NCBI GenBank assembly: GCA_031082225.1
Contig: JAVHLG010000034.1
Coordinates: forward strand, 1 to 40,470
Direction: 5' to 3'
Source of the DNA: Desulfovibrionaceae bacterium
GTDB lineage: Bacteria; Desulfobacterota; Desulfovibrionia; Desulfovibrionales; Desulfovibrionaceae
DNA length: 40,470 nucleotides
A model generated the notes under the pieces. It made no database searches, was not told where the DNA came from, and worked only from the letters and a program-made list of their open reading frames with translations. Made by a program: the position numbers and the translations under genes. Shown piece after piece: positions 7,717-16,111 of this stretch (the first letter of the stretch is position 1; each line of letters starts with the position of its first letter).

Positions 7717-8195
7717 TCGCCCCTGCCGCAGGCCGTCCGGCGTCGGGCCGTGACCCCCGGATCGTCGGGCAAAGACGGCATCACGTCCGGACGTCGATGC
7801 CCGGCGCATGCGACGGCCGTCCGCCCGGGCGCCCCGGGACACGGGCCCAAACCAAGGCGACGGATCCGCCCATGCCCTCGTCGAGCGGATCCGTCGCCTG
7901 GCGGGCATTGCACCCGCCGGGAGCCTGGCGATGCAACGCTCATCGCCGGATGCTGGCGATATAGCAGGAAGCATTCCATAAATAATCATTATTTTTTCCA
8001 GTGTGTTGGCGCTTCATGCCCGGGCTACGTTCCATGACTCTGGCCATATTTCCGGGCTTTGCCGAAATGCCGCGACCTGCCCCGCCGGGGGTGTGGCGGA
8101 CAGGTTTTTTGACAAAGGCCGCGTCGAGTCCGTAGGATGCGTCATCCGGCGGCCTGGCCTGGCGCGGAACGCGGGATTCCGGGGGCGACAAAGCG
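7717..8195. other. noncoding region with inverted repeats upstream of cheA
   Basis: No gene is supported. It contains a strong inverted repeat (7855-7869 and 7885-7899), a second small stem GGCGGG/CCCGCC (7900-7905 and 7913-7918), two CTGGCGAT direct repeats, and an AT-rich palindrome AAATAATCATTATTT at 7980-7994. The regulation of cheA or the action of the neighbouring recombinase could lie here. Confidence 0.5.
7855..7899. repeat. inverted repeat, 15-bp perfect arms
   Basis: Arms AGGCGACGGATCCGC (7855-7869) and its exact complement (7885-7899) flank a 15-base spacer. There is no T-run, so it is not an intrinsic terminator. Lying next to a serine recombinase and its remnant, it could be a recombination site, an operator or a replication hairpin. 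Confidence 0.65.
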
Positions 8196-9899
8196 GTGGA
8201 CGACAAAATTTTCGACATGTTCATGGAAAGCTGCCTGGAACAGCTTTCCGGCATTGAAAGCGCCGTCCTGGATCTCGAGAGGGCCCCGCCGACCGGGGCC
8301 CGGGCCACCATCGAGGCCGTGTTCCGGGCCGCCCACACCATCAAGGGCGACGCCGCGGCCATGGGCGCCGTAGCCCTGGCCGAACTGTGCCATGCCGTGG
8401 AGGGCGTGCTGTCCCAGGTGCGCGACGGCAAGCGGCCGTTTGACGTGGCCCTGGGCGGGGAGTTGCTGCAGGCCTTTGATCTGGTGCGCACCCTGGTGCG
8501 CCGCATCCGCCAGGTGCTGGCCGATCCCGGGCGCGCCGCCGGGATGGTGGCCCAGGAGATCGCCCGGCTTGCGGCCCTGGCGGCCGGTCCGCCCCCCGAT
8601 GACCAGGGTTTCGTCCCGGAAGGCGGACAGGCGGCCTGCCCGCCGCCCCAGGTCGCGCCGCAGACGCCGCCAGGGGCCGCACTCCCGTCCCGGTCCGCCC
8701 GGGACGAAACCCTGGAGCGCATCGAGAGCATCGCCATTCCGGCCGGGGAGCTGGATGTCCTGGTGGACCGGGTGGGGGAGCTGGGGATCGTGCAGGCCCG
8801 GCTGGAGAGTCTGGCCAGACGCCTGGGCGACCGGGAGTTTCTGGCCGTGGCCGAGGAGACGGGCCGACTGTGCGGCCTGCTGCGGGATCAGGCCCTGGGC
8901 ATGCGCATGCTGCCCCTGCAGGTCAGCTTCCTGAAATACCGCCGCCTGGTGCGCGACGCCTGCGCCACCCTGGGCAAGGAGGCGGAGCTGGTCCTGGAGG
9001 GGGAGAACACGGAGCTGGACAAGACCCTGATCGAACGCCTGAACACCCCGATCCTGCATCTGTTGCGAAACGCCGTGGATCACGGCGTCGAGACCCCGGC
9101 GGCCCGCCGCCTGGCGGGCAAGCCGCCCTGCGGCCGCATCAGCCTGTGCGCCCGGCAGGAAGGCAACGAGGTGGTCATCGAGGTGGCCGACGACGGCGCG
9201 GGCATCAATGCCACGGCCCTTTTGGAGCACGCCGTGCGGCGCGGGCTCGTGGATCCGGCCCGGACCCCGGCCCGGGAGGAACTGTTGTCCCTGATCTTCG
9301 TGCCGGGGCTGTCCACGGCCCAGGGGGTGGGGGCCCTGTCCGGACGCGGCGTGGGCATGGATGCGGCCCGGGAGGGCATCGAGAGCCTGCGCGGCAGCAT
9401 CGGGGTCGAAAGCCGGCCCGGGCAGGGCACGCGCTTCACCATCCGCATGCCCGTGTCCCTGGCCATCATCGATTGTCTGGAGGTGAGCTCCGGAGGGCAG
9501 GCCTTTTTCTTCCATCTGGACTATGTCGAGGAGTGTCTGGAGATCGCCCGGAACCTTTTGGCGGATTCCAACCGCCGGGTGCTCGATCTGCGCGGCAAGC
9601 CCCTGCCCATCCTGTGCCTGACGGAATTTTTCGGGCTTGCCCCGGACGCCTGCGACCGGGACGTCCCGGCCCACGCCGTGGTGGTGCGGACCGGCGGCGA
9701 GCGGTTCTGCATCCTGGTGGACGAGGTGCTTGGCCAGAAGCAGGCCGTGCTCAAGCATCTCGGCCCGGCCCTGGGGCATGTGGCGGGCATTTTGGGCGGC
9801 ACCGTGACCGAAGAGGGGTGTATGGCCCTGGTGCTGGACGTTCCCGGACTGGCCCAGACCGCCCTGGCTTCCCCCCGGGGGGGACAAACGCCGTCATGA
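8196..9899 (+). CDS. cheA: chemotaxis histidine kinase CheA
   Basis: Receptor-coupled histidine kinase that phosphorylates CheY-type partners. The 567-residue protein starts at GTG 8196. Domains in order: HPt (1-115) with AAHTIKGDAAAMG, phospho-accepting H47; a Pro-rich linker (130-170) in place of a recognisable CheY-binding P2 domain; dimerisation (about 172-235); ATPase with N box LLRNAVDHGVE (289-299), G1 DDGAGI (332-337), G2 GRGVGMDA (383-390) and GQGTRFTIRMP (409-419); C-terminal CheW-like domain (425-560). It overlaps the cheY region by ATGA. It is somewhat shorter than E. coli CheA because P2 is lacking. No chemoreceptor, CheR, CheB or CheW is in the window, so it must work with components elsewhere or regulate something other than motility. 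Confidence 0.95.
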   Translation: MDDKIFDMFMESCLEQLSGIESAVLDLERAPPTGARATIEAVFRAAHTIKGDAAAMGAVALAELCHAVEGVLSQVRDGKRPFDVALGGELLQAFDLVRTLVRRIRQVLADPGRAAGMVAQEIARLAALAAGPPPDDQGFVPEGGQAACPPPQVAPQTPPGAALPSRSARDETLERIESIAIPAGELDVLVDRVGELGIVQARLESLARRLGDREFLAVAEETGRLCGLLRDQALGMRMLPLQVSFLKYRRLVRDACATLGKEAELVLEGENTELDKTLIERLNTPILHLLRNAVDHGVETPAARRLAGKPPCGRISLCARQEGNEVVIEVADDGAGINATALLEHAVRRGLVDPARTPAREELLSLIFVPGLSTAQGVGALSGRGVGMDAAREGIESLRGSIGVESRPGQGTRFTIRMPVSLAIIDCLEVSSGGQAFFFHLDYVEECLEIARNLLADSNRRVLDLRGKPLPILCLTEFFGLAPDACDRDVPAHAVVVRTGGERFCILVDEVLGQKQAVLKHLGPALGHVAGILGGTVTEEGCMALVLDVPGLAQTALASPRGGQTPS

Positions 9900-9925
9900 C
9901 CCGTGACGGCGCAGCGGAGGACGTC

Positions 9926-10354
9926 ATGCCGCGCATACTCATCGTGGACGACAGCCGGTATCAGCGCAATCTGGTGGAGAAGGCCCTGCACGACGTGGGA
10001 CCCTGCGAACAGGCCGACAACGGGGCCATGGCCGTGCGTCTTTTCCAGGAGGCCCTGCACCGGGGGGAGTCCTACGACCTGGTGGTCATGGACATCCTCA
10101 TGCCCGTCATGGACGGCCACCGGGCCCTGTCCTGGATCCGGCGCATGGAGCAGCAGGCGGGCGTTTCCCGGCCCGTAAAGGTGATCATGCTGTCCAGCCT
10201 GGATGATCCGCACAACATGATCAAGGCCCAGTTCGAGGAGGGGGCGGGGGTCTATCTGACCAAGCCCTTTCACCCCGAGGACATGCAGGAGGCCCTGCGG
10301 GCCATGGAACTTGTAGACAACCCCCTTGATGATACGCCATGCGAGAACTTGTAA
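9926..10354 (+). CDS. cheY: single-domain response regulator CheY-like
   Basis: A 142-residue receiver protein with no output domain. The ATG at 9926 has a GGAGGA ribosome site; an earlier ATG at 9896 overlaps the cheA stop but lacks a good site. Receiver residues are in place: D8 and D9 in ILIVDDS, phospho-acceptor D56 in VVMDILMP, S90/S91 in the ML-SS strand, K113 in YLTKPF. The partner kinase is the CheA just upstream, and cheD overlaps its end by 16 bp, so the three form one transcription unit. Whether it acts on flagella or on another process is unknown. Confidence 0.92.
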   Translation: MPRILIVDDSRYQRNLVEKALHDVGPCEQADNGAMAVRLFQEALHRGESYDLVVMDILMPVMDGHRALSWIRRMEQQAGVSRPVKVIMLSSLDDPHNMIKAQFEEGAGVYLTKPFHPEDMQEALRAMELVDNPLDDTPCENL

Positions 10355-10887
10355 ATTTATATCCTGATCTGGAATCCGTCTATCTGCTGGTGGCCCAGGG
10401 CGGCGTGTACGAGCGGCCGACACTGGTGCAGACGGTCCTGGGGTCGTGCGTTTCCGTGGCTTTTTTTTCGCGACAGGCCGGAATGGGGGGCATTTTCCAC
10501 GCCCTGTTGCCGCACAGCGCCGACTATGAAAAGGTGTTGACGACAGGGAATCGATATCGCTATGTAGATGCGGCTGTGGCAGCGGTGGCGGCCTCTTTGG
10601 AGCGGCGCGGCGTGGATTTGTCCGAGACGGAGTGCAAGGTGTTCGGCGGGGCCTCGGCCTTGTTTCAGGGCGAGGTCGGGGTTGGACAAAAAAACGTGCT
10701 GGCCGCCTATGAGGCCCTGGCCAGGCATAAATTGCGGGTGACCGCTTCCCATGTCGGCGGGGAACGGGGCCGCAAGCTGGTTTTTTTCAGTCACACGGGA
10801 GAGGTGTTCGTCAAGTTTTTGAAGTCCGTTGGCGCGTCGTGCCGATATGGAGAAAACGGGCGTTTGCGACGCAGTGCGCACAGATGA
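10339..10887 (+). CDS. cheD: chemoreceptor glutamine deamidase CheD
   Basis: CheD deamidates receptor glutamines and can bind CheC to tune adaptation. The 182-residue protein shows the cysteine-hydrolase signature: VLGSCVSVAFF with catalytic C37, GGIFHALLP with H54, then the VFGGASALF and GVGQKN motifs of the family. The start overlaps the cheY end by 16 bp. No receptor is encoded nearby, so the substrate must be elsewhere in the genome. The last residues (after about 165) are poorly conserved and basic. Family assignment is firm. Confidence 0.92.
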   Translation: MRELVNLYPDLESVYLLVAQGGVYERPTLVQTVLGSCVSVAFFSRQAGMGGIFHALLPHSADYEKVLTTGNRYRYVDAAVAAVAASLERRGVDLSETECKVFGGASALFQGEVGVGQKNVLAAYEALARHKLRVTASHVGGERGRKLVFFSHTGEVFVKFLKSVGASCRYGENGRLRRSAHR

Positions 10888-11237
10888 TGCATGAGGGAGT
10901 GCTGCAGCGAACTGCCCGGAATACGGAAAAAAGTGCGGCCGCGCCGCCTGGATCATCGGGAAATTTTGTGCGTGTTTCCAACACTCCGTAATACATCAAG
11001 TATTTCAGAAAGTTATTCGCACCAAAAAAAGAGGCGGCAGGGAAGAGGTTTTTGAAAAAACGGTTGATGGAACGGCTTCTTTTTGGTATGTCTGCCTAAA
11101 GTAAAAACAGATGGTGTGAAGGGCTTTCGATGGAACCCTGCGGGAAACGGGTGTTGGAGTTTGAACAGAGGGAACAGGTTGATCGCCGGTTCGGCTCAAT
11201 GAAAAAGGGACCGGTATTTAAACAAGGAGGGTTGGAG
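10888..11237. other. intergenic region after cheD
   Basis: About 350 bp with no supported gene. It becomes AT-richer after 10990 and ends with a strong AAGGAGG (11224-11230) in front of the small secreted protein. No clear -35/-10 pair or terminator was seen. Confidence 0.4.
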
Positions 11238-11537
11238 ATGAAAAAGTTCGTACTCGCGATGGCGTTGTTTGTGGTTATGATGGGCGCCCAGGTCGTGCAG
11301 GCCGCGTGGTATACCTGCTCCGTGAATTCCACGGGTGCGGCTGCGGTGTATCTGACCGACACCGCGGCGACCCCGGCCTTCACCAACCAGTCGTATTCCC
11401 TGCCCACCACGGTGGCCACCCGCAACCAGATGCTGGCCATGATCCTGACCGCCCTGGCCGCCGGGAAAAACCTGTATGTGTCCCTGCCTTCGACGGCGCA
11501 GTGGACGACGATCGCCGGATTGCAGGTCCTGAACTAG
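11238..11537 (+). CDS. small secreted protein of unknown function
   Basis: A 99-residue protein with a classical signal peptide: MKK, a hydrophobic core to about residue 18, and a probable cleavage after VVQA. The mature part is about 77 residues, rich in Ala and Thr, and starts AWYTCSVNSTG. It has one cysteine after cleavage and no recognised domain. The ATG at 11238 follows AAGGAGG/GGAG. It stands alone: the unit is closed by a strong terminator at 11601. I do not recognise the family. The good ribosome site, signal sequence and terminator show that it is a real, probably well expressed gene. Confidence 0.8.
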   Translation: MKKFVLAMALFVVMMGAQVVQAAWYTCSVNSTGAAAVYLTDTAATPAFTNQSYSLPTTVATRNQMLAMILTALAAGKNLYVSLPSTAQWTTIAGLQVLN

Positions 11538-11600
11538 TGCTTGGATGACGATCCAAGACGCTTCAAAACGTACATGTAAACGAGCTCGTTGATTTTTAGG

Positions 11601-11640
11601 AAGGCCGGGCGCTTTTGGCAAAAAGCGCCCGGCCTTTTTT
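11601..11640 (+). terminator. intrinsic terminator of the small secreted protein gene
   Basis: A GC-rich stem AAGGCCGGGCGC plus TTTT pairs with AAAA plus GCGCCCGGCCTT across a short loop and runs into six T residues at 11635-11640. This is a textbook rho-independent terminator, 64 bp after the stop codon. Confidence 0.92.
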
Positions 11641-12360
11641 CGTGTCCGGAAAAAGGCCCCGATCCCGGGGCGGTCTTCGGCCTGGCCCGGCGCGCGGTCG
11701 TCCATACCCTGCCGGGAGGCTGGAAATCCCTGTCCGGCATGGTTTTGGGCCCTGCCCGGGACGGGCTGCAGCGTAGGGATTTTCCGGAAGCGGAAGGGCC
11801 ACAGGTGGCCCGTGGCACGCCCTGTGATCAGGTGTCATGGCTTGTTCCGCCATGGCCGCGGCAGCAGGGAACGCCGCATCCCTGGCGATATTCCCGCGTC
11901 GCACGGTGTTTCCTGGAAAAGGGTGCGTCAGGCCCGCCAGACGCGCACGTCACGGGGTGTTTCCCCTGAAGCGACGAATCGGGGAAGGCCCCTGCCCGGA
12001 CCACGACGCGAAGCGCCGCAGCAGGCGCAGGGGGCGGACGCACAAAAGGATGGCGAAACTTGCAACATGGGTCAGTAGCCTGTATGGGTCACGCAGGATG
12101 CCACGTATCCGTCGTTCAAAGGCGTGCCCGGAAACCCGCGACGACACAAGAACCGGAAAGATTGGAGCGAAAGGCCTGTCGGCATCCCCGACGCAGAAAA
12201 AGGCCGGGCAAAGGCGCAACCCTTTCGGCGCGCACCCCGCAAATTCGCATGATGCATGGCGAATGCCCAGGCCGCAGGGGCGAGGCGTGCTTTTCAGGGT
12301 GGCCGCAGGACGCGGTCCGGCGGTTGAGGGGAAACTGTGCAGGACGGAAAGGAGATGGCG
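11641..12360. other. 720-bp region without a supported gene
   Basis: Several open frames exist on both strands but none has a family-like protein, and they overlap each other in the manner of GC-rich noncoding DNA. An 8-bp direct repeat ATGGGTCA occurs at 12067-12074 and 12084-12091. An AAGGAG ribosome site for gmhA lies at 12348-12353. The promoter of the heptose operon should lie here but I could not place it. Confidence 0.5.
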
Positions 12361-12990
12361 ATGCTGCTCGATCCACGGATAAGAAATTGCAAATTTTCAG
12401 ACGGAATAGACATAAACTGCATGAAGAGCGAATACATGCTGTGGCTCACGAACGCCGTTGACGGCGTGGGCGGGGAGCTCCTGCAAAAAGCATGTCTGGC
12501 CTTGACGGTCGCCGCCCAAAACAAGAAAAGCATTTATATGGCCGGAAATGGCGGTTCGGCGGTTATTGCGGAACATTGTTGCGCCGACCTGACCAAGGGG
12601 ACGTATTTCAATGGCCAGCCTCCCATCCGGGCCATGGCCTTGTCGTGCAACACCTCTTTGAGCACGGCCATCGCCAATGATTTCGGCTATGAGAATGTGT
12701 TCATGAAGCAACTGGAATATTATGCCGAGGAAGGGGACGTGTTCATCGCCATTTCCTCCTCCGGGAACAGCCCCAACGTGTGCGACGCCGCAGAATTTGC
12801 AAAAAAGAGGAACCTGGTGAGCATCGGGTTTACCGGTTTTTCAGGGGGAAGGCTTCGCGACATCGTGGATATTTCCCTGCACGTTCCGTTTTCCAATTAT
12901 GGCGTTGTCGAGGATTCGCACCAGATCCTGCTGCATGTGCTCTCCCAGGCCATCATTCATGAACGTGGCAAGATGGAGGCAGGCAACTGA
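12361..12990 (+). CDS. gmhA: D-sedoheptulose 7-phosphate isomerase (SIS domain)
   Basis: First step of ADP/GDP-heptose synthesis: sedoheptulose 7-phosphate to D-glycero-D-manno-heptose 7-phosphate, in the cytoplasm. The 209-residue protein has the SIS fold with GNGGSA (62-67), the DFGYENVF segment (107-114) and SSSGNSPNV (132-140), all as in GmhA, plus the EDSHQILLH helix near the end that supplies the catalytic histidine. Start chosen at ATG 12361, 7 bases after AAGGAG; GTG 12337 and ATG 12355 are in frame but worse placed. The next gene starts 31 bp downstream, followed by the heptose kinase, so the whole pathway is in one operon. GmhA and related phosphoheptose isomerases are hard to separate by eye, but the context is decisive. 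Confidence 0.92.
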   Translation: MLLDPRIRNCKFSDGIDINCMKSEYMLWLTNAVDGVGGELLQKACLALTVAAQNKKSIYMAGNGGSAVIAEHCCADLTKGTYFNGQPPIRAMALSCNTSLSTAIANDFGYENVFMKQLEYYAEEGDVFIAISSSGNSPNVCDAAEFAKKRNLVSIGFTGFSGGRLRDIVDISLHVPFSNYGVVEDSHQILLHVLSQAIIHERGKMEAGN

Positions 12991-13021
12991 TGATCACAAC
13001 GGGCAGCGGGAAACAGGACGC

Positions 13022-14335
13022 ATGATTCAGGCGGTCTTTGTGGTGGGCGGTCGCGGAACCCGGTTGGGACTGACGGACCGGCCCAAGCCCATGGTCGATT
13101 TTTGCGGCAAGCCCCTGCTTGAACGCATGGTCGAGGAACTTGCCTCCCAGGGGGTGACGCAGTTTCTCTTTTTGACCCAATACATGTCGGAATATGTCAA
13201 AAACTGGTTTGGCGACGGGTCGCGGCATCATGCCAGGATCGACTATGTGGAGGAGGCCTCCCCCCTCGGCACGGCCGGATCCGTGCTGCATGCCAAAGAC
13301 CATGTGCAGGAGGAATGCATCGTCATCTACGGCGATGTTTTTTTTCAGATGGACGTGAAGCGATTCGTGGAGACGTCGCGAGGCAACGGGGGATGCGGAA
13401 CCCTGTTTGTTCATCCCAATGACCATCCCCATGACTCGGATCTGGTGCACATCGACCAAGACAATCGGATAGACCGGTTCTATCCGAAACCGCATGAACC
13501 CGGCCTGCTGGTCCGCAACAAGGTCAATGCGGCCATATATTATCTTAAAAAAGAGATATTGCAATATATCGAGACCAGGGATGGGGTTCAGGATTTCGGC
13601 CATGACGTTTTTCCGGCCGCAGTACAGCGCGGGGCGCGTCTTTATGCCTATAACAGTTCGGAATACGTCAAGGATATAGGAACGAAAGACCGGCTGGCCA
13701 GGACGATTTTTCACTGGAAACAGAACATTCCTGCCCTCAAGTCATATAAAAATGCCCAGCGGGCGGTCTTTCTGGACAGGGATGGCGTAATCAACGAAGA
13801 GATCGATGGCGTTTACCATCCGGATGATCTTGTTCTTCTTCCCGGTGTCGGCGAGGCCGTGGCCAAACTCAACGCCTCGACCTTTCTCGCCATCTGCATC
13901 ACAAACCAGCCCGGTGTCGCCAAGGGTTTTGTTTCTTTTGATGAATTGGACACGGTTCATGCCCGGATGGATATGCTGCTGGCGCAGTCGCGGGCATATC
14001 TCGATGATTTGTATTTCTGCCCGCATCATCCGGAGGCCGGATGGGAGGGCGAGGTGGCCGAATTCAAGATACCTTGCGCCTGCCGCAAGCCCGGGAATGA
14101 ATTGTTTTTACGGGCAGCGAAAAATCACCATATTGATCTCAAACGGTCTTTCATGGTCGGTGACAGGTTGTCAGATTTGGAGGCCGGAAAATCCGTAGGA
14201 TGTTTTACAATCCTGATCAGAAACGAACACAACAAAGATATTTTCGCGAAAGATGTCATTGACGCCGAAATTTCTTCACTTCATGAGGCGGTTGCCTTTA
14301 TCCTGCAACAAGAAAATGAGCAGGTTTACGTATGA
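13022..14335 (+). CDS. fused heptose-1-phosphate nucleotidyltransferase and heptose bisphosphatase
   Basis: A 437-residue two-domain enzyme. Residues 1-235 form a nucleotidyltransferase (VVGGRGTRLG at 7-16, RPKPMV at 20-25, YGDVFF at 103-108) of the HddC type that activates heptose 1-phosphate with GTP or another NTP. Residues 247-437 form a GmhB/HisB-N-type HAD phosphatase: FLDRDGVINEE with D252 and D254, TNQPGVAKG, the zinc site C333-x-H335 with C352-x-C354, and VGDRLSDLEAG. It would remove the 7-phosphate from the bisphosphate and then activate the product. ATG 13022 follows an AGGA; an upstream open extension lies inside gmhA and is not used. It overlaps the kinase gene by ATGA. Fusion in this order joins two non-adjacent-looking but consecutive steps of the pathway. 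Confidence 0.9.
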   Translation: MIQAVFVVGGRGTRLGLTDRPKPMVDFCGKPLLERMVEELASQGVTQFLFLTQYMSEYVKNWFGDGSRHHARIDYVEEASPLGTAGSVLHAKDHVQEECIVIYGDVFFQMDVKRFVETSRGNGGCGTLFVHPNDHPHDSDLVHIDQDNRIDRFYPKPHEPGLLVRNKVNAAIYYLKKEILQYIETRDGVQDFGHDVFPAAVQRGARLYAYNSSEYVKDIGTKDRLARTIFHWKQNIPALKSYKNAQRAVFLDRDGVINEEIDGVYHPDDLVLLPGVGEAVAKLNASTFLAICITNQPGVAKGFVSFDELDTVHARMDMLLAQSRAYLDDLYFCPHHPEAGWEGEVAEFKIPCACRKPGNELFLRAAKNHHIDLKRSFMVGDRLSDLEAGKSVGCFTILIRNEHNKDIFAKDVIDAEISSLHEAVAFILQQENEQVYV

Positions 14336-15315
14336 TTGTAAGCAGAACGCCGATGAGGATTAGCTTTGTAGGAGGCGGAACGGACCTTTCCAACTTCTAC
14401 AGTCTGTATGGCGGCGCCGTCATATCCATGGCCATCAACAAATATTTTTATTTGTCGATGCACAAGTCTTTCAAGGGATCAGGTTGTCTCATTAAATATT
14501 CAAAGGTTGAAAAAGTCACTGACATTCAGGAAATACAGCATCCGATTATTCGCCAGGTGTTTACCGACTGGAGCATTCGCAACGTTGATTTTTCAAGCGC
14601 TGCGGATATACCATCAGGGACTGGCCTGGGGTCTTCCTCGGCGTTTACCTGCGGACTGGTGTCGTTATGCAGCGCCTTCACCGGAAAATATTTTTCTCCG
14701 GCCCGAATCGCTGAAGAAGCCTGCCAGGTTGAAATAGAAAAACTTGGCGAACCCATCGGCAAGCAGGATCAATATGGCTGCGCCTTTGGTGGTTTGAAAA
14801 TGATAGAGTTTTTTCCCGATGAATCTGTTGTTGTGACACAGATATTTTTGAAACCATCAGAGCGATTAAAGCTTGAAAATAATCTGTTTTTGATATATAT
14901 GGGTGGAAGTCGGTCTGCAAGTGAAATGCTCATTCAGCAAACAGCCAATATCAATAAATCGGAAAGACTTGTTGACAACTTGAAGTACATGGCGAATCAG
15001 GCGCGTGAATTGCGCTTTGCAATTACTGAAAATGTTGATGTTCTCGGCGAATATTTGCACAATGGGTGGTTGCGAAAAAAAGAGCTCTCAGCGAGCATTT
15101 CAAATGAAATGATCGACAGCATTTATGAAACCGCAAGAAATGCCGGGGCTACCGGGGGAAAGCTGCTCGGCGCCGGTGGGGCGGGTTTTCTGCTGGTATA
15201 TGTACCCGAAAAGGATCATGCAAATTTTCAATCTGCCTTGTCGGGCTATTATATTCAAAAAGTAAAAATCGATCAGGCGGGTTCTGTTATCGTTTATGAT
15301 GACAACAATCATTAA
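14332..15315 (+). CDS. hddA: D-glycero-D-manno-heptose 7-phosphate kinase (GHMP family)
   Basis: Phosphorylates heptose 7-phosphate at C1 to the 1,7-bisphosphate, the substrate of the phosphatase domain encoded just upstream. The 327-residue protein has GHMP motif 1 RTPMRISFVGGGTDL (5-19), the ATP-binding SGTGLGSSSAF (95-105) and motif 3 GAGGAGFLLV (about 279-288). The N-terminus and the KLGEPIGKQDQYG segment are characteristic of HddA and of related fucose/heptose kinases. The start overlaps the preceding stop (ATGA). From within this gene the DNA becomes clearly AT-richer, with many A/T-ending codons, and stays so to about 19.1 kb. Confidence 0.92.
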   Translation: MIVSRTPMRISFVGGGTDLSNFYSLYGGAVISMAINKYFYLSMHKSFKGSGCLIKYSKVEKVTDIQEIQHPIIRQVFTDWSIRNVDFSSAADIPSGTGLGSSSAFTCGLVSLCSAFTGKYFSPARIAEEACQVEIEKLGEPIGKQDQYGCAFGGLKMIEFFPDESVVVTQIFLKPSERLKLENNLFLIYMGGSRSASEMLIQQTANINKSERLVDNLKYMANQARELRFAITENVDVLGEYLHNGWLRKKELSASISNEMIDSIYETARNAGATGGKLLGAGGAGFLLVYVPEKDHANFQSALSGYYIQKVKIDQAGSVIVYDDNNH

Positions 15316-15328
15316 TCGCGGGTAGCAA

Positions 15329-16111
15329 ATGCAAATTCCCATACTTGGATTTCATCGCAGCGGTACATCGGCGATCTCCCAACATCTCTCTTTATCTGGC
15401 CTGAACATTGGTACGGATTTGTTGGGGCCTAAGCCGTCGAACCCGTTCGGGCATTTCGAAGATTCCGAGATTTTTGATTTGCAACAAAAAATATTGCATC
15501 AAAATCAGGACACATGGTTGTCGGCCTGTCCGACGACATACATATTTACCAAGGATCATCTCAATGCCGGACAGCGAATTACGTTCAACAGGGATGCGCA
15601 ATACGCGCATTGGGGGTTCAAGGATCCCCGGACCTGCCTGCTTCTGGATTTCTGGGATATTTTTCTGTCAGAACCCCGGTACGTGATCTGTTTGCGGCAT
15701 TATCGGTCGTGCATTGATTCCATATTGCGACGAGAATTTTCGCTCATACCGACGGAACCTGTCCGGGCAAAAGCGCTCATTTATGGCAAGGTCGTGGCGG
15801 ATCCGAATATCATTTGCATGTCCTGGTGCACCTATATGCTTCCCGTGCTTCGGCTTCTCAGGCACAATCCTCAGGCCTGCGTCACCGTTCAGGTGCCGGA
15901 ACTTGATGAAAAGAATTCTATAGCCGCAACCTTGAACAAAAGATTTGGATTAGAATTGACTCCTCTCCCCATGCGCACGTCTTTTAATCCCAAGTATTTC
16001 AAAAAAACCATAAAACTTCCGATTGAACTTGATGCTGCTGTTGAAAAATATGCAGATTCAATATGGAACGACCTGACGAGTTTTTGCGATTTTATCGAAG
16101 AGGTAGAATAA
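15329..16111 (+). CDS. PAPS-dependent sulfotransferase-like protein
   Basis: A 260-residue cytoplasmic-type sulfotransferase. Seen: the 5'-phosphosulfate loop GFHRSGTSAISQHL (7-20), NPFGHFED (38-45, like the NPKGYxED element of carbohydrate sulfotransferases), WGFKDPRT (95-102) and the 3'-phosphate element ICLRHYRSCIDSI (120-132) with R123 and S127. Such enzymes move sulfate from PAPS to sugar hydroxyls or amines. It sits between heptose synthesis and glycosyltransferases, and an APS kinase gene is 4.6 kb downstream on the same strand, so a sulfated glycan is likely. AT-rich like its neighbours. The start is 13 bp after hddA with a weak ribosome site. The family as a whole also contains non-sulfating members. 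Confidence 0.82.
   Translation: MQIPILGFHRSGTSAISQHLSLSGLNIGTDLLGPKPSNPFGHFEDSEIFDLQQKILHQNQDTWLSACPTTYIFTKDHLNAGQRITFNRDAQYAHWGFKDPRTCLLLDFWDIFLSEPRYVICLRHYRSCIDSILRREFSLIPTEPVRAKALIYGKVVADPNIICMSWCTYMLPVLRLLRHNPQACVTVQVPELDEKNSIAATLNKRFGLELTPLPMRTSFNPKYFKKTIKLPIELDAAVEKYADSIWNDLTSFCDFIEEVE

Noticed and set aside
7980-7994. AAATAATCATTATTT as a Fur box
   Set aside because: It resembles the right half of a Fur site but is only 15 bp, AT-rich by nature, lies about 200 bp before cheA, and no iron-related gene is near.
8142-9887. A 581-codon open frame on the minus strand opposite cheA
   Set aside because: It mirrors cheA in GC-rich DNA and has no recognisable domain.
11837-12382. Overlapping open frames in 11.8-12.4 kb as a gene
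   Set aside because: Frames on both strands are equally long, Arg/Pro-rich, and without ribosome site or motif.
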